From contig QANY01003934.1 in the NCBI GenBank assembly GCA_003255025.1, positions 806,001-870,000 on the forward strand: a stretch of DNA of 64,000 nt, in the 5' to 3' direction. Shown piece after piece: positions 46,674 to 60,499 of the stretch. Both the position numbers and the translations under genes were made by a program. Source of the DNA: Datisca glomerata. Taxonomy: Eukaryota; Streptophyta; Magnoliopsida; Cucurbitales; Datiscaceae. Below the pieces are notes generated by a model that worked only from the letters and a program-made list of their open reading frames with translations, did not search any database and was not told the origin of the DNA. Every line of letters begins with the position of its first letter. Within the stretch, counting starts at the first letter, position 1.

Positions 46674-47065
46674 TCGGTCCAAGTCTTGCTTTTGCGTCAT
46701 TACTATAGTGGTAGAATTCTAACAAGTTAGTTCGATCAAGTTGGTGAATTTGGGTGCTCTTCAGCTGCCTCAAACCGTTTTATCTTGAAAAACACAAGCC
46801 GCTATCAATCTTAGTACTATAAGTGAGGTGGCGTAATTATTTTAAAGAAACTGTGCAAACATGACTCGATTTGATTTCTCATTATAGTGTCACACTGTCC
46901 GATTTATTTAATGTTGGTATTAACTTTATTTACATTTCGTAATATTGAATTTGCCTTGCTATTCGTAACTTTAGTTTTTACCTATTGTATAAATTATATT
47001 TACATAATTATTGTATTATTGTTATCTCCATTTAATTTTATAATGCAATACACTATTTTCAGCAA
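46674..47065 (+). repeat. LTR-like direct repeat, left copy
   Basis: It is similar over about 390 bp to 56525-56916 (TCGGTCCAAGTCTTG; GGGTGCTCTTCAGCTGCCTCAAACCG in short shared words). The right copy ends TTTCCAACA, a copia-like LTR end; the left ends TTTCAGCAA. No primer-binding site follows directly, so LTR identity is an inference. Confidence 0.6.
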
Positions 47066-47639
47066 TCTAAAAACAATTATTTTTAGACATTATTGCGTTA
47101 TAGGATTAATTTTAGAAATTAAATTAGTTTTAAAAAATTGTCCAAAAATTGTTTTTGGTATTTGATTTGGGTTTTTTCAACCTAAAACTTTTATTTTTAA
47201 TATTCTTTAAAATTTTAAAACTGAAAGTAACTATACAGAGAAATTCTGTTTAGAAAATTGAAATTAAGAGGTCTTGTCCCTCCAATTATCTGGGAACTGA
47301 ATAATATTGAGAGAGCTGGTCCTGGATTGAGTCTCAAAACTCCACAAGTTCATTTTGACAATTATCTATAAAAGTACTATTTCAAAATTTTTGAAGATAT
47401 TTGGAAAATTAGCATATTTTTGTCTTTGAGAAAATATCATAATTTCAAAAGTGTTGATACACTTATGTTTTATATTTCAGATAAGAAAATATTGTAACCA
47501 AAGCCAATAACAATGTTATAACGAACCATGCTGCTGAAAACCAAGGACAAAACTCTACTGTTGGAGCTCAATGTCAAATCTGGGTGTGCAGAACCCCACT
47601 GTGACCCTTGTGGCCCGTATGGTTCTGATACCTATGCCT

Positions 47640-48762
47640 ATTTCTCATAGAGAAAAACCTTAGATATTTAACGGTTTGAATTTCAAACGGTGGCACGAAA
47701 TATGTTCGTCTACCTGACCATGCTGAATCTGACAAAATACTTGACTGAAGAAGCTCCTAAGCTCAATGACGATGAGCAAGATTTCCAAACGATCAGTGCT
47801 ATTGATGTTTGGAAATATTCTGATTATTTATGTAGGAATTACATAATGAATGGTCTTATTTATTGCTTGTATAATGTTTATTCTGACAAAAATAATAAAA
47901 GAGCAGGCGCCAAAAAATTTATCGTGGCCCATTTTATAGAGTTGTAAATGGGGGATCCCAAAATGATGATATGTTAAGTGCAAGAACTAAAAATTATCCT
48001 GTACGAGATTAATGTTGAGGGAATGATGTTGAGTGAATCATTTCAAGTTACTTGTGTTATTGAGAAATTACCTTCTGTGTGGAAGGATTTCAAGAATTAT
48101 CTTATGCATAAACGAAATGAAATGAGTATCGAGGATCTTATTGTTCGACTTTGAATCGAAGAAGATAATAGGCTATCTGAAATAAGAGGGCCAAACCCTT
48201 TTGCTACAGAAAATGCTAAAATTGTGGAGCATGGTCAAGGTTTCAAACTAAGAAGACAACCAATAAAGGGAAAGGTTGAAACAAACTGGAACCTAAAGGA
48301 GGGGTTTCTAAGAAACCAAAGGTCCAAGGTAGGTGCTACAATTGTGACAAGCTGGGTCACAAATCTTCTGAGTGTAGATTACCTAAGAGAAACAATGAGG
48401 GTAATGTGGTTGTGAACATTGCTCGAGACGTTTTTAATATCAACCTCTTAGTAGCAGTCTCTAAGATCAACACTGTTGGATCAAATCTAAAGGAATGGTG
48501 GATTGACATTGTAGTTACTAGCCATGTGTGTTCTGATCGTGATATGTTCTCTACCTTTGAAGTTATCGAGCATGGAGAGAAGCCGTTCATGGGAAACTCG
48601 GCCACCACTAAGATCAAAGGCCAAAGAAAAGTGGTGTTGAAGATGACTTATGGGCAGGAGTTGACTCTGAACAATATCCTGTATGAACTTGAAATCTGGA
48701 AGAACCTTGTGTCTGGTTCAATGCTGAATAACCATAGATTTCGTATGCTATTTGAGTAAAAA
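47640..48762 (+). pseudogene. Outer copia gag and protease remnant
   Basis: The gag motif FNGLNFKRWHE is readable near 47670, with a frameshift into the 47690-47947 frame (LTMLNLTKYLTEEAPKLND; ISAIDVWKYSDYLCRNYI). Later pieces include ISQ-like and EEDNR regions near 48000-48180. The zinc knuckle CYNCDKLGHKSSEC (48334-48375) keeps CX2CX4HX4C. The protease site at about 48500 is changed from the family D(T/S)GA to WWIDIVVTSHVCSD, losing the glycine, within the open frame 48406-48759. Confidence 0.85.
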
Positions 48763-48859
48763 AAAATTGTTTTGTTTGTTGGTAAGGGTTATATGAATGA
48801 TGAAATGTTCAAACTCAATGTAATGACTTTGGTCAAACTTGATATTATAAGCTAGTTCT

Positions 48860-49670
48860 TTTGCTTACTTACTTAAGTCTTCCAATTTATGGCATGGTAC
48901 ACTAGGTCATGTTAATTATGATACATTGTATAAATTAATTAACTTGGATTATTTAATAACATTTCATATTGATTCAAATAACAAGTGTGAAACTTGTATC
49001 ATGGTAAAATTAACGAGGTGATCATTCCAAAGTATTCAAAGAAACACCAAACCACTTGATTTAATTCATAGTGATATATGTGATTTAAAATTTATACAAA
49101 CAAGAGGTGATATTAAGTATTTTATTACTTTTGTTGATGATAGTATAAAATACTGTTATGTATATATTGCTAAAGTGCAAGGATGAAGCAATAGAAAAAT
49201 TCATTTTCTATAAAAATGAAGTTGAGAATCAACTGAATAAGAAAGCTAAGGTACAAAGAAGTGATCGAGGTGGTGAATATGAATCACTGTTTGTTGAGAT
49301 TTGTATTCAACATGGGATTATACATGAAACCACAACACTTTATTCACCTCAATCCAATGATGCGCGTTGAGCACAAAAACCGTACCTTAAAAGAAATGAT
49401 GAATTCATTGTTGATCAGTTTTTGATTACCTTAGAACATGTAGGGATAAGCCGTTTTGACGGCTAAATATCTTTTTAATAAGATACCCAAAAATAAAGAG
49501 GATAAGATCCCATATGAGTTATGGAAAGATAGAAAATCCTCATATAATTACTTACGAATGTGGGGATGCTTAGCTAAAATGATGATACCTACACAAAAAT
49601 GTGAAGATAGGACCAAAAACTGTCGATTGCATTTTCATTGGTTATGTAAATAACAATAGTGCATATCGAT
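48860..49670 (+). pseudogene. Outer copia integrase remnant
   Basis: The pre-integrase zinc domain (WHGTLGHVNYD, CETC) at 48890-49000 is followed by the core: HSDICD at about 49069, [12 protein letters not shown] at about 49131, and SDRGGEYE at 49261. The 49158-49370 frame is open and ends in SPQSNDAR followed by a stop. The C-terminal segment at 49456-49653 is in another frame (KNKEDKIPYELWKDRK). Confidence 0.85.
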
Positions 49671-49899
49671 TAATTGTGTACGAATCTAGCAATCATGAGA
49701 TTCACAAAAAGAAGATAATAGAGTCTAGAAATGCATGATTCTTTGAACATGTATTTGCTTAAAAATTTAAGGAAGAGTCAAGCTCTTCAAAAAGACATCT
49801 TAAGACTATTGATGAAGAAGATAGTCATAACCAAGATGAAGAAGTCGAGGTAGAACCTAGAATGAGTAAAAATGCTAGGACAAAAATGTCTTATGGTCC

Positions 49900-50903
49900 T
49901 AATTTTCTAACCTATATGATTGAAAGTGAACCAAGAACTTTCAATGAAGTTGTAAACTCCAATGAATGTTCTTTTTGGAAAGAGGCCACTAAGAGTGAAA
50001 TTGATTCCACAGATTTTGGAACTAGTTGATCTTCCACCTGGTTGTAAACATTTGGGTTCCAAATAGATTTTCAAATAAAAAATGAAAGCCGATGGATCAA
50101 TTACAAGGCTACACTTGTACTTAAAGGCTACGGATAGAAGGAATGTCTTGATTATTTAGATATGTATTCGTCGGTGTCTGTAATAAACATCATTAAAATG
50201 GTACTTGCAACTACAACTTTACAAAATCTCGAAGTACATCAAATGGATGTGAAATAACCTATCTAAATGTAGATTTAGAGGAAGAAATCTACATGGAACA
50301 ACTAGAATGATTTTTCATTAGAATGGTACTTGCAACTACAACTTTACAAAATCTCGAAGTACATCAAATGGACGTGAAAACAACTATCTAAATGTAGATT
50401 TAGAGGAAGAAATCTACATGGAACAAGGAAAGAAAGTCTATAAATTAGTAAAATCACTGTATGGTTTGAAACAAGCACCAAAACAATGGCATAAGAAATT
50501 TGATAGTCACATGATATCATCTAGATTCAAAATCAATAAGTGTGATAAATGTATATATGTTAAAGATACAGAAAATGGATATGTCATTGTGTATTTGTAT
50601 TTTAATGACATGCTTATCGTTGGGAGTAATGATAAGATGATCAAATCTACGAAATACGAGTTAAAATCTAGATTTCATATGAAGGACATGAGACTTGCTA
50701 ATGTCATATGGAGAATGAAAATCAAAAGAACATTAGATAGACTTATTTTAAGTTAGTCTCATTATGTAGATTCTATTATTGGAAAATTTAGCAAAGATGG
50801 CACTGGTGAATAAAAAACAACGATGGATACAAGTATACATTTATCCAAGAATAAAGATGAGAGTATCTCTCAAGTAGAGTAATATAGAGTGATAGGTAGT
50901 CTA
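49900..50903 (+). pseudogene. Outer copia RT remnant with internal duplication
   Basis: The RT start (TFNEVVNSNECSFWKEATKSEIDS) and the middle part are broken by stops. A block of about 107 bp (50196-50302) is repeated at 50321-50427 (offset 125 bp), doubling the EVHQMDVK...EEIYMEQ segment. The frame 50418-50756 is open (VYKLVKSLYGLKQAPKQWHKKF); the catalytic YVDD is replaced by LYFNDMLIVG. Homology ends in IGSLVG at about 50903. Confidence 0.85.
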
Positions 50904-53900
50904 GTTGGAATATGTCCATAAAGTAGCTTGTAATAACTATTTATTTGTATTTAGTTATTTTCAGACATTAGTATTATTGAATTCTTATGAATAAATTGAA
51001 AGTTTTATTTTAAATTAAAATGTGTTTATAAAGTACGCAAGTCCTGAAATTTTCATCAGCGAACGAATAGTGAAGACAAAGGCGTCTCCAGATGAACTCT
51101 TCTGAGAAAGTTTACACCGATATTCACAGTCTTAGGATCGGTTGGATATTCGAATCTGATTATGACTGTTAGGTTGAACCAATAGATGTCAGTCTTGGGG
51201 CATGAGAGTGGAGACTCAAACGGTTAACCTAGAGAAGTTATGAACATGTCGAATAGAACGGTAACAAATTAGTTTAGAGCCCAAAACTATTTACTAAGCT
51301 CTAAATTTAATTGTTACACCTTAAGGGTATTTTCATAATTACCTGAATCCTGAAGAAAATATGTAGCTTGACTTAGTTAGTTGCAATATTTGATACGTCA
51401 AATGAGTAAGTTTGAATTGGTAGGAAATACCTCGGCTGTTGGGATTGTAATTCAATTAAGTTGGAGTTACGAGATTCACAGATATGAAAATTCGTGATTC
51501 GATTGCGAAACAAATAATATCACCTTATACTTTTTTTTATGGGTGTGTGAATAAATTAACCTGGCTAGGTATTGAATTAATTGAGTCATTGATTAAGACT
51601 TGTGAATTGTACGGGACAATTCACTATTATGTCTTTTTTATTCACAGCCTATAAAAGAGTTAAGAAAATAATAACAAGAGGGGTAAAATGGTAATTTTAA
51701 ATTCCGCTCTTGTTACTAATATTCACGATGGGTATTAATGTAAAATATTATGTGGACCGTGAAAATAAAAGGACTTATTTACACCAACAGAAAATATAGC
51801 GCGCAAGAATCAAGAGTTGATTCAGCATCGAGCCTATAATGGAGTCGTATGATGTCCGGTTTAATAGGTCAGAAATTTATGGAGATAAATTCGACAGGTA
51901 TTTGAATTCTTATATTTTTAATGTGGGTTTATTCGGTCTCAGAAATAGCTCATGAGAACAGGAATAGAGAAACAAAGTAAATTGGATCAAAATGTGTTCG
52001 TGATGGAGTCATTGTTCTGGCGGCCGCAATACTATTCTAGTGCCCGTCGCCGCTGCTGTCCGCTCCCGTGCCCTCATGGTGAATAGAGTTTGTGAAATAC
52101 TAGGCGATAACAATTAGGGTTTGGGAAACCCTATGATGTTTTGCGACAAGCGTTATCCTATTTTTTTTTTTTTATATTTTAAAATTTGAATTTTGAATTT
52201 TAAATTTTAAACGGATAAAAGATAATTTTGAATTAAAAAATAATTATCTACTTTATCTTTTTATTTTTTGTATTTTGAATTCAAAAGATAATTATCAATG
52301 TTATCTTTTTATGTTATGTTTTATTTTAAGGAAAAAGGGGTAATTAATGAAGTTATTTAATTAAAAAAATAGTTTTCCTTAATTTAAGGATTTTAATCAA
52401 AATTTAAATGTTAATTTTTGAAATTTGAAATTTGAATTTAAATTTTGAATTTTAAATTTGAATTTTAAATTTTAAAATTGATTTTAGAATGTGAATGTAC
52501 TTTTGTAAAGAGTTACGGAGTGATGAGATAACCTGAAAAATAAATAGACAATTACAGACGCCATGAAGATTTATAAATTAATTTGTAATTTATTATTCCT
52601 TTTAGGTTGTAATTAGAAATGAGCCAATAAGAAGGTGCCATATAGACCAAGGGATATGTCAATATCAAATTGCCATGTAGCATGTACATGCATCATTGGA
52701 GATTAATTATAATGGTTATAATTTAATTTCAATATGAAATTTATAATGGTTATGATTTTAAATTGGGATTTAAAATTAAATAAATGATTTATAAATTTCA
52801 TCATGTTTGTTGAGGGTCCAATAATTGTATTATGGATTTATCAAACAATTGATGACAAGTTCGAAAGGACATAGAGCCAAAATATGACCGAACCTCATAT
52901 TTTGGCCGAAGTTCATATTTTGGCCGACCTTCACATTTTGGCCGAATCTCGTCAAGCCGAAATATGGCCGAACATTACATTCCGACCGAATCTCATACAA
53001 GGTGGAATAAGGCCAAATCCACAAAGGCTGAAAGGCCGATTCGCGAACTCAAACTTAGTTAATATGATTGAGAAACAATAATACCAATTGACACACGGTA
53101 ATTTCTCAATACCAAAATGGTCGAATCTTGTCGAGCCAAAATAAGGCCGAACCTTACATTTTGACCAAACTTCATACAAGGCGGAATAAGGCCGAATCCA
53201 CAAAGGCTGAAAGGTCGAATCCCAATCCCAGACTTAGTCAATATGACTGAGACACGGTAGTGTCTTAAGACCAAAATAAATCACAAATATGAGGAAGAGA
53301 TATGAAGCCTTCATTAAAAATGAAACTAGTGATCCTTTCATATTCAACATTGAATGAAAGACTCTCAATTTTCCTTCATTAATAAAACTACTCTTCTTAT
53401 TCAGACATGAATGCTGAATTATCTATATAAAGACAAACAAATTCTCAAAGAGGAATGACATTGAAAACATTCATAATTTTCTACTTTCTTTCCTTTCCTT
53501 CACTTCACTAACTTGAGCATTGGAGTGTATTAGGTTAGGCACACACTGATATCAAGCCAATATCTTCACGTTCATTTTTCTCTTATGTTCAACATACGAC
53601 ATTCAAAAGAACACGTGGCAGAATCATCAGCAGTGGATTTCTAACATCCACAACATTTTTCAAATTAATAAAAGTTAAGTTTTGAAAAACAACAAAAAAT
53701 CCAAAGTTTTTATTTTCAAAAACTAAGTGGGAGAGTCGTTTACGTTGAAACGTTCACAATGTCTCCAACGCAAACTTGATCGTACAACGAAGAATGGTTT
53801 AGAACCGCTTATTGCGGTCCTCTTTTCAATGGGAGAAACTTTAGAGTCATGTCACTTTGAGTCATCGAGTCACTTAAGAAGTTAAAACTTCAAAAGGAAG

Positions 53901-54288
53901 TGTTGGGGGAGGGTCGTCCCACAGACAGACTGTTAGTCCATAGCAACTTGTATTAGTCGATGCATTGGTTAAACACGTAGATTGAAGCACATTGGAATCC
54001 TCATTTATGGGCTAGTCAATGGGGCCAAGGTGACAAAAATCATTGGTGATTAGTTAAGCTAGATGTGGAGACATTTGAGGGTTAATCAAATGAGAAGAGT
54101 CTCGATGCGATAGGAGATAGTTTAGACTATATCCCTCGATGAGACAAGCTATCATTTTTTATCGTAACATCATGGAGGAAATATTTTTAGATGGATTTGT
54201 AGATATTTAAGTCGTTGCATCATGTATCATACTTTCCTAAATGATTGAGCATTTATTTACACTTCTTTATTTATTCTTTTTAGTAATC
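50904..54288 (+). mobile_element. Inner copia LTR and leader region (ends not resolved)
   Basis: It begins TTGGAATATGTCCATAAAG at the break in the outer RT; many plant copia LTRs begin TGTTGGAATATG. AT-rich low-complexity sequence (TTTGAATTTT words) fills 52140-52500. A TATA-like CTATATAAAG lies at 53423-53432. The 3' end of the LTR and a primer-binding site could not be identified. Confidence 0.45.
52942..53275. repeat. 179-bp duplication with GGCCGAA words
   Basis: The segment starting CCGAATCTCGTCAAGCC (52942) is repeated at 53121 (TCGAATCTTGTCGAGCC). Just upstream, CATATTTTGGCCGAA-like 20-mers repeat three times (52890-52945). The antisense frames here are translations of the repeat. Confidence 0.85.
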
Positions 54289-56505
54289 ATGTCGCTATTC
54301 CCTCTCTCAACTATTCTTAACGCGAACAAATTTACTGGTAAATATTATGTGGATTTCAAACGAAATCTTGATATCGTGCTGATGATAGAAAAACACAATT
54401 TCGTGTTCACTACCCATTGTCCCCTTGAGCCTATTTCTAAATCTACTCAAGAGGAAAAAAGTGTTGCTTATGCTTCTTGGCTATCTATTAACAATGTGTC
54501 GCAACAACAACATCAGAAGTTTGAGACTGCCGCTGATATGATGTTGAACATCACTGAAATGCTCAGAGATTAGGGTAGTCAAGCTAGACAGACAGCTGTA
54601 CGTAACTTCATGAATTGTAGGATGGAACCTGGAACCCTTGTCATAGAATATATGATGTTGATCATAAGTTATCTTAATGAGATCAAGATCATGGGTGTTG
54701 AGGTTGATGGTGAGACTCAGGTGCATATAATCCTAGAGACTTTGCCTAGTACTTTTGAAAACTTCAAGCTTAATTTCTATTGATGCATTAATTGACCAAT
54801 GATTTGATCTCAAATTCATTAACAATGATATTGGTATCTTTAGAAATGAATGCTTAATTACTATTGCATACATGTTTAATAAACTGTTTCACATAAAACC
54901 AATAGTTCCAATGATATGTGACACTAAAGTAAATAGTGATTCACAAAGGAATAGTAAAAGGTTCAAGTATAAGTCAACTGATCTAACCTATTTGTGGCGC
55001 TTACACCTTGGGCATAATAGCCTGGACATGATTCAGAGACTTGTGAAGGATGGTCCTTTGCAAACTTTAAGTGCAGGATCACTACCCACATGGTGAAAAC
55101 ACCACTTAATACCATGAACTCATCCATAGTGATGTATGTGTGCCATTGAATATCCAAGGGGAGGTTATGAATACTTCGTAACCTTCACTGATGACTACTC
55201 ACGTTTTGGTCATGTTTATCGAATGCGTCAAAAGTATGATACATTTGAAAAGTTCAAAAAGTATAAAGCCTTGGTTGAAAAGTAATTAGAAAAATAAATC
55301 AAAGCACTACGATCCAATCGTGATGGAGAGTACTTTCTAGGAGTGTTGGAAGACTTTCTTAAGAAAGAAATTTTACTACTTACTTGACCTGGTACGTCAC
55401 AACAAAATGGTCTGTCAGAGAGAAGAAATCAAACTCTGATGGATATGGTTAGATCCATGATGAGTTACTCATCCCTCCCTGATTTCTTTCTTGGGATATG
55501 CCTTGGAAACATTGACATATATTTAGAACAAATTCCATCGAAGATGGTGCCTGATACACCATATGAAAGATGGTATGGACAAAAGTCATCTATTAACCAT
55601 TTTAAAATATGGGGGTGCGCAACACATGTTCTAAAATCGAAGACAGGAAAGTTGGCCAGTCGTTCAGAATTATGCATGTTCGTAGGATATCATAAAGTAA
55701 CGAAGGGGTACATCTTCTATAGTACGACTAACTAGAAGATATTCGTTAGCACGAATGCTCATTTTCTTGAAGAAAATTACATTAAAAGTGTATAGTCGAG
55801 AAGCACAGTTGTGCTAGAGGAATTATTGAGTGGGAGGATTCTGACTCTTCAATCAAAAATTATTTCTGATTCAATAATGGAAGAACCACGACAAGAGCCA
55901 GAGCCTATGGAGCCTCGACGTACTGGGAGGGTTGTGAGACAACTTGAGAGGTATATGTCTTATGGAGAAGCTTTGACAACTGTCTTAGATAAGGACCTTG
56001 ATGAACCTATCTCCTACTCAGAGGCCATGGCAGGTCTTGAGGCAAACTTATAATAAGAAGTCATGAACATTGAGATACATTCGATGTACTCGAACGAAGT
56101 CTGGAAGCTTGTAGATCCTAAGGGGTAAAACTCATAGGATGCACATGAAACTATAAGAAGGAAACATGTACGGATGGGAATGTAGAGAGATTCAAAGCCA
56201 GGCTAGTTGCCAATGGCTACACCCAAAAGGAAGGTATAGATTACGACGATACCTTCTCTCTGGTGGGCATGCTTAAATCTATATGAATCTTTTTGTCCAT
56301 TGCTGCTGTCATTGATTATAAAATTTGGCAAATAGACATCAAGAAAGCTTTTTTAAATGACAGTCTTAATGAACGCATTTAAATGGCTCAACCAGACTGG
56401 TTCATGGAGAAAGGCCAAGAGGATAAAGTTTGCGAACTGTAGAAGTCCATTTATGGACTTAAGCAAACATCATGATCGTGGAATATTCGATTCGATGATA
56501 GGTCA
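54289..56505 (+). pseudogene. Inner copia gag, integrase and partial RT
   Basis: The gag ATG at 54289 (MSLFPLSTILNANKFTGKYY) is open to 54573, then a stop; gag continues to about 54780. Protease is not recognisable. The pre-integrase domain is at 54984 (LWRLHLGHNSLDMIQRL), the integrase core has FTDDYSRFGHVYRM at 55183 and SQQNGLSERRNQ near 55397, and the C-terminal frames are 55439-55735 and 55811-56053 (RRTGRVVRQLERYM). RT begins near 56060 (NEVWKLVDP) and reaches SIYGLKQT at about 56447, where it ends in SWNIRFDSMI followed by the LTR-like repeat. The YVDD part and RNase H are missing. Confidence 0.85.
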
Positions 56506-56524
56506 GTTCGATCAAGATGGTTTT

Positions 56525-56916
56525 TCGGTCCAAGTCTTGGTTTTGTGTCGTTACTTTAATGATAGAATTCTGACAGGTCAGTTTGATCAAGATGGTGAAG
56601 TTGGGTGCTCTTCAGCTACCTCAAACCGTTTTATCTTGAGAAACAGAAACCATTATCAACCTTAGTACCACAAGTGATGTGGTATAACTGTTTTAAGGAA
56701 AGTATGCAAACATTATTCGGTTTGATTTCTCGTTACACTGTTACTCTGTCGGATTTATTTAACTTTGGTATTTACCTTATTTACATTTCAAAATTATTGT
56801 ATTTGCATTGTCATTCATAATTATATTATTTACTTGTTGTAATTTATTTACTTACATTATTTTTGTGTCATTGTTATTTCTATTTAATCTTATAACGCAA
56901 CACGTTATTTCCAACA
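56525..56916 (+). repeat. LTR-like direct repeat, right copy
   Basis: Partner of 46674-47065. It ends TTATTTCCAACA. Upstream, GGTCAGTT(C/T)GATCAAGATGG occurs twice (56502 and 56576), a short local duplication. Confidence 0.6.
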
Positions 56917-59344
56917 ATGATAAATCTAAAATAATATTTTAAACATATGTTTTACTAAATCAAATGACATTTTAAAACATACATTATCTTTACAGATATT
57001 GATAAACCGCACAACTCAAGCAGCCGCAACCAAATTACCCGTGAAAGCCTGTACCCAAGAGAAATGCTCGACAAACTCTACACCATCAGTACACAGACAT
57101 AACGACAAGCTCACGGAAATATTCCACTTCTAGATATTAACAGTCTATTTGTCAAAGCAAGCCACCGTATAAAACTTCATTTAGAAATTGTAGCAGAAAA
57201 CCATACATATATATGCCAGCACACATTGGGATCATAATTATTCTCAATTTGAGAATATGCATTAGCCACGGGGAATTAATTTCAACCAAAAGCATTTACA
57301 ATTTATTTGGGTTAAACGAATGATTTATATTCTAAAATTATGAACAAGACACGAATGATTAATTAAAATAGAAGCATTATTGAGACAACAATTGACGAGA
57401 TTTTCAAAGGTTTGACTTTTTTTTAAAAACGCCCTCTTTTGTCATTTTAAGTAATACAAATATGACTTTTTTTTTTAAATTTCTTGGTATGTGACCACTA
57501 AAAGGGATCAGGATCCTCTGTAACCGGTCATCAACTGCAGGGACAAAATTCTATCACAGCCGTTCAAAGAGATTTGGACGATCGACATCAAATATAATTT
57601 TTTTTGGTTTTTCCTTAAATAATAATGTACATGATTTGATCCGTCTAGATCTGATCAGACGATTTTAAATTATCACTAAATGTGACTTTCATGCTTAAAC
57701 ATCCCATTTCAAATCGTTTAAAACACGTCATTTAATGTGTAAGTAACATAAAGTGACACTGTTATAGATAATGTTTGAAAAAAAAGTCATATCATGCTGT
57801 TGTTTGAAAGTAGCTGACTGTCTAGGAGAAGGAATAGAGTGTCAATGGAGACAATATATAACTCGGCTTCTTCAAATAAATCATCCACCACGTGAACTAA
57901 CACGTTTGACATGAAAGATGAATTTTGTACATCAATGATTTTCTACAAATTAAAAACTTCCCATCAAAATTTAAAAATCTTAAAATCAGAGCAAGATAAC
58001 AAAGAGATAAAATCAAATACAAAACTAGATATTGCGGGCGTGATAGACATCATATATCTATATCGTGCTGGAGAGCTTCCTGAAGGAATTATGGTGGGAA
58101 AACGCACAGCTCAAGATTATATTTCCATTATTTCCTTTCTAGTTAACATAAGTATAACTGAAAAGAGATAACTTTGGAGCCTGGTTTATCGAAACCAAAC
58201 GTTCTTTCTCCCCTTTTTCTTAGTTGTTTGGCCAAACTTGTGGGTGGGCCCAAGATCACCATGAATTCTCTCTAGTTTTCCTTTCTTCTCTCTTTGCAGT
58301 TAAAGTGAATGACAAAACATGTCAAAAGTTTTGTGTAACATGTATGAGAGGAAGAAGGCTCCTTCTCAAGCTCCTCCCCTCCCCATCATGAAAACAGTCG
58401 GCATGTGAGTGGCACAGTGACGCTCGCGCATTTAACAACGGGAGAACTGAACTACAGAAATATGGAGTTAAGTAAATAGTAGATAATTGAAAATTAGTGA
58501 AAATGACTAAAAATGCTTGTAAATTAGTATGTCACGTGAAACTGTTGATGATTGGTTCCATATGAAAATTCCGAAAATAAGGTCGTTTCTTGGCAAAGAA
58601 CTTTAGCGGCCATTTACTTAACTTCACCCTTAGAACTTATCTATTTTTGTCATTTTCAATTTAACATACGAATAAGTCATGGTCTTGTATTTATTTTACG
58701 TACCAACCCAATTCTATTCGGCCCACTTGTAATCTTTGAAAGAAATTAACGTAGCGGAAAAACTAGATCTTGAAAAATTTGAGAAACAACATACTTAATT
58801 ATGGATTAGAAAAATATATTATGAAGCGTGAAATCAAAATCGAAACCTCATAATCTTCATTGTTATGCCTCGGACCGTTAACCAAAATCATGAGCGGGTG
58901 ACCGCTCGAATTAAATGAGACTAAAAACTATTTCATCTTTTTCACTTCCGAAAATAATGTTGTTCAGCCAAAGTGAAAAGAAAAATTCAATCATTTTTTT
59001 TCATGAAGTAATAAAAAAAGTTTAAAATACAAAACACACCCTTGCACTCTGATTAAAATATAAACTTTACCCTTATATTTTTTTTTGTATCTTTATATCC
59101 TTATACTTTGATCAAACTATAAATATATACCATTCAGTTACGCTTTTTAGTTAACTCTAACAGAAAGTTAACTCTATTACGTTTTGTGGTTAAAGCTAAT
59201 AGAAAATTAGCTCTGTAAGCTTTGGCAGAATAAAAAAGGTGCATTACACTTTTTCAAATACTTTCTGCTATAATAGGAAACTCACAACCCCAATACTTTC
59301 ATCAAAACATTCATATATCATAGCATCCCAACGCAATGGCAACA
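56917..59344. other. Intergenic DNA, no gene confidently recognised
   Basis: The frame 57911-58171 (86 codons, plus strand) is the longest; it contains IYLYRAGELPEGIMVGKRTAQDY, which looks protein-like, but I do not recognise a family and no second exon was found. 59010-59290 has AT-rich text with an echo of MITE-like ends. No element boundaries found. Confidence 0.35.
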
Positions 59345-60499
59345 ACAGAGAATAAAACGCTTCACAAATCCAAGAAAAAAGGGAGGGCATTGAACATTAA
59401 AAATATACTTTATTGCCACGTGGAATAAAAAGGATTCCCCTAGGACTCATGAGAAGCATCAAGAAAGTATAAGCGAATGACAAGCTGAAGTCGTAAGACA
59501 TCTCGAGAATGGGAACCATCATCATAAGAACGAGGATCATCGCTCCAGAACGGGAACCAACATCTCAAGAACGGGGATCATCGCTTCAAGAACGGGAACC
59601 GATATCTCGAGAACAGAAAATTATTACCTCCTCGACAGGACAAAACATCAGGACGGAAATGAAGGTTCAGATTGATAGTCAAGTGGGTGGACATGACACA
59701 ATATCAGAACGGAAAGGAGGGTTCAGACTGACAGTCAAGTGGCCGTGATGATTGGGTGAGTTGCATCACTTGGACAAGAAAGATTGGTTAGTCACCAAGT
59801 GGTTCCGACTAATTGGCTCGGAACCACATGGAACTGCCATGTGGTAGCGATTGATGGGCGGCTGAGTGTGACAAATGTAAGATAAAAAAGAAAGATGATG
59901 CCATGAATGTATGTTATCCTAGGTCTGACCTCATCTGATATTTTTATTATTATTATTGTAAGGCCTATAAGTACAAGCTCATGTAAAAAGAAAGAGGAGA
60001 GACCTAAGCAAACCTCAACAAAGGCACTATGTTTCCTCTCTTCTCTCATCAACAACTATGTAAAATCTTTTACATAAGTGAATATCAACAATTTTCTTGT
60101 GCATTTTCTTCCCATTAAGGGTTCTCCACGTAAATGATAGTGTTTTTATTCTCTCATTCTTTTTTTAAAATTATGATCTTTATTATTTGTCCGTAGATGG
60201 TTTTTCATATTTAAAAAAATCCTTTAAATTTGATACTTTCATTGAGAGCGAGAGAAAAACTTGAGAAAGCCCTCCCAAAATGCTAAAAACCACATTAAAC
60301 GCCCCCATCAACAACAAAAGCGATAACAGAAATGGCAACATGTTGGAAGCAGAGATGGGAAAGACAACAAGTACAAAACTGGAAATGGAACATAAAACGC
60401 TAAAATCGTTCCTTGCATATTCGATTGGCTTATTTGTTTTACGTCATTATCAACTTCTAAAAAAGAGAGAGGGAAGGAGATCATAAAAGAAACCCATTC

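Larger units (their letters stand above)
46674..56916 (+). mobile_element. Nested copia remnants between direct repeats
   Basis: An outer copia (gag to RT, 47600-50903) is interrupted at about 50904 by sequence of a second copia (LTR/leader, then gag to RT, 54289-56505). Both lack RNase H, and the inner one lacks its 3' LTR. The right-hand LTR-like repeat begins right where the inner RT stops. Confidence 0.65.

Noticed and set aside
52830..53274. Repetitive minus-strand frames (FGLIPP...FGQNV)
   Set aside because: Translations of the 179-bp duplication and GGCCGAA repeat.
57911..58171. 86-codon frame with protein-like text
   Set aside because: No family recognised, no flanking exon and AT-rich surroundings; kept only as a note in the intergenic entry.
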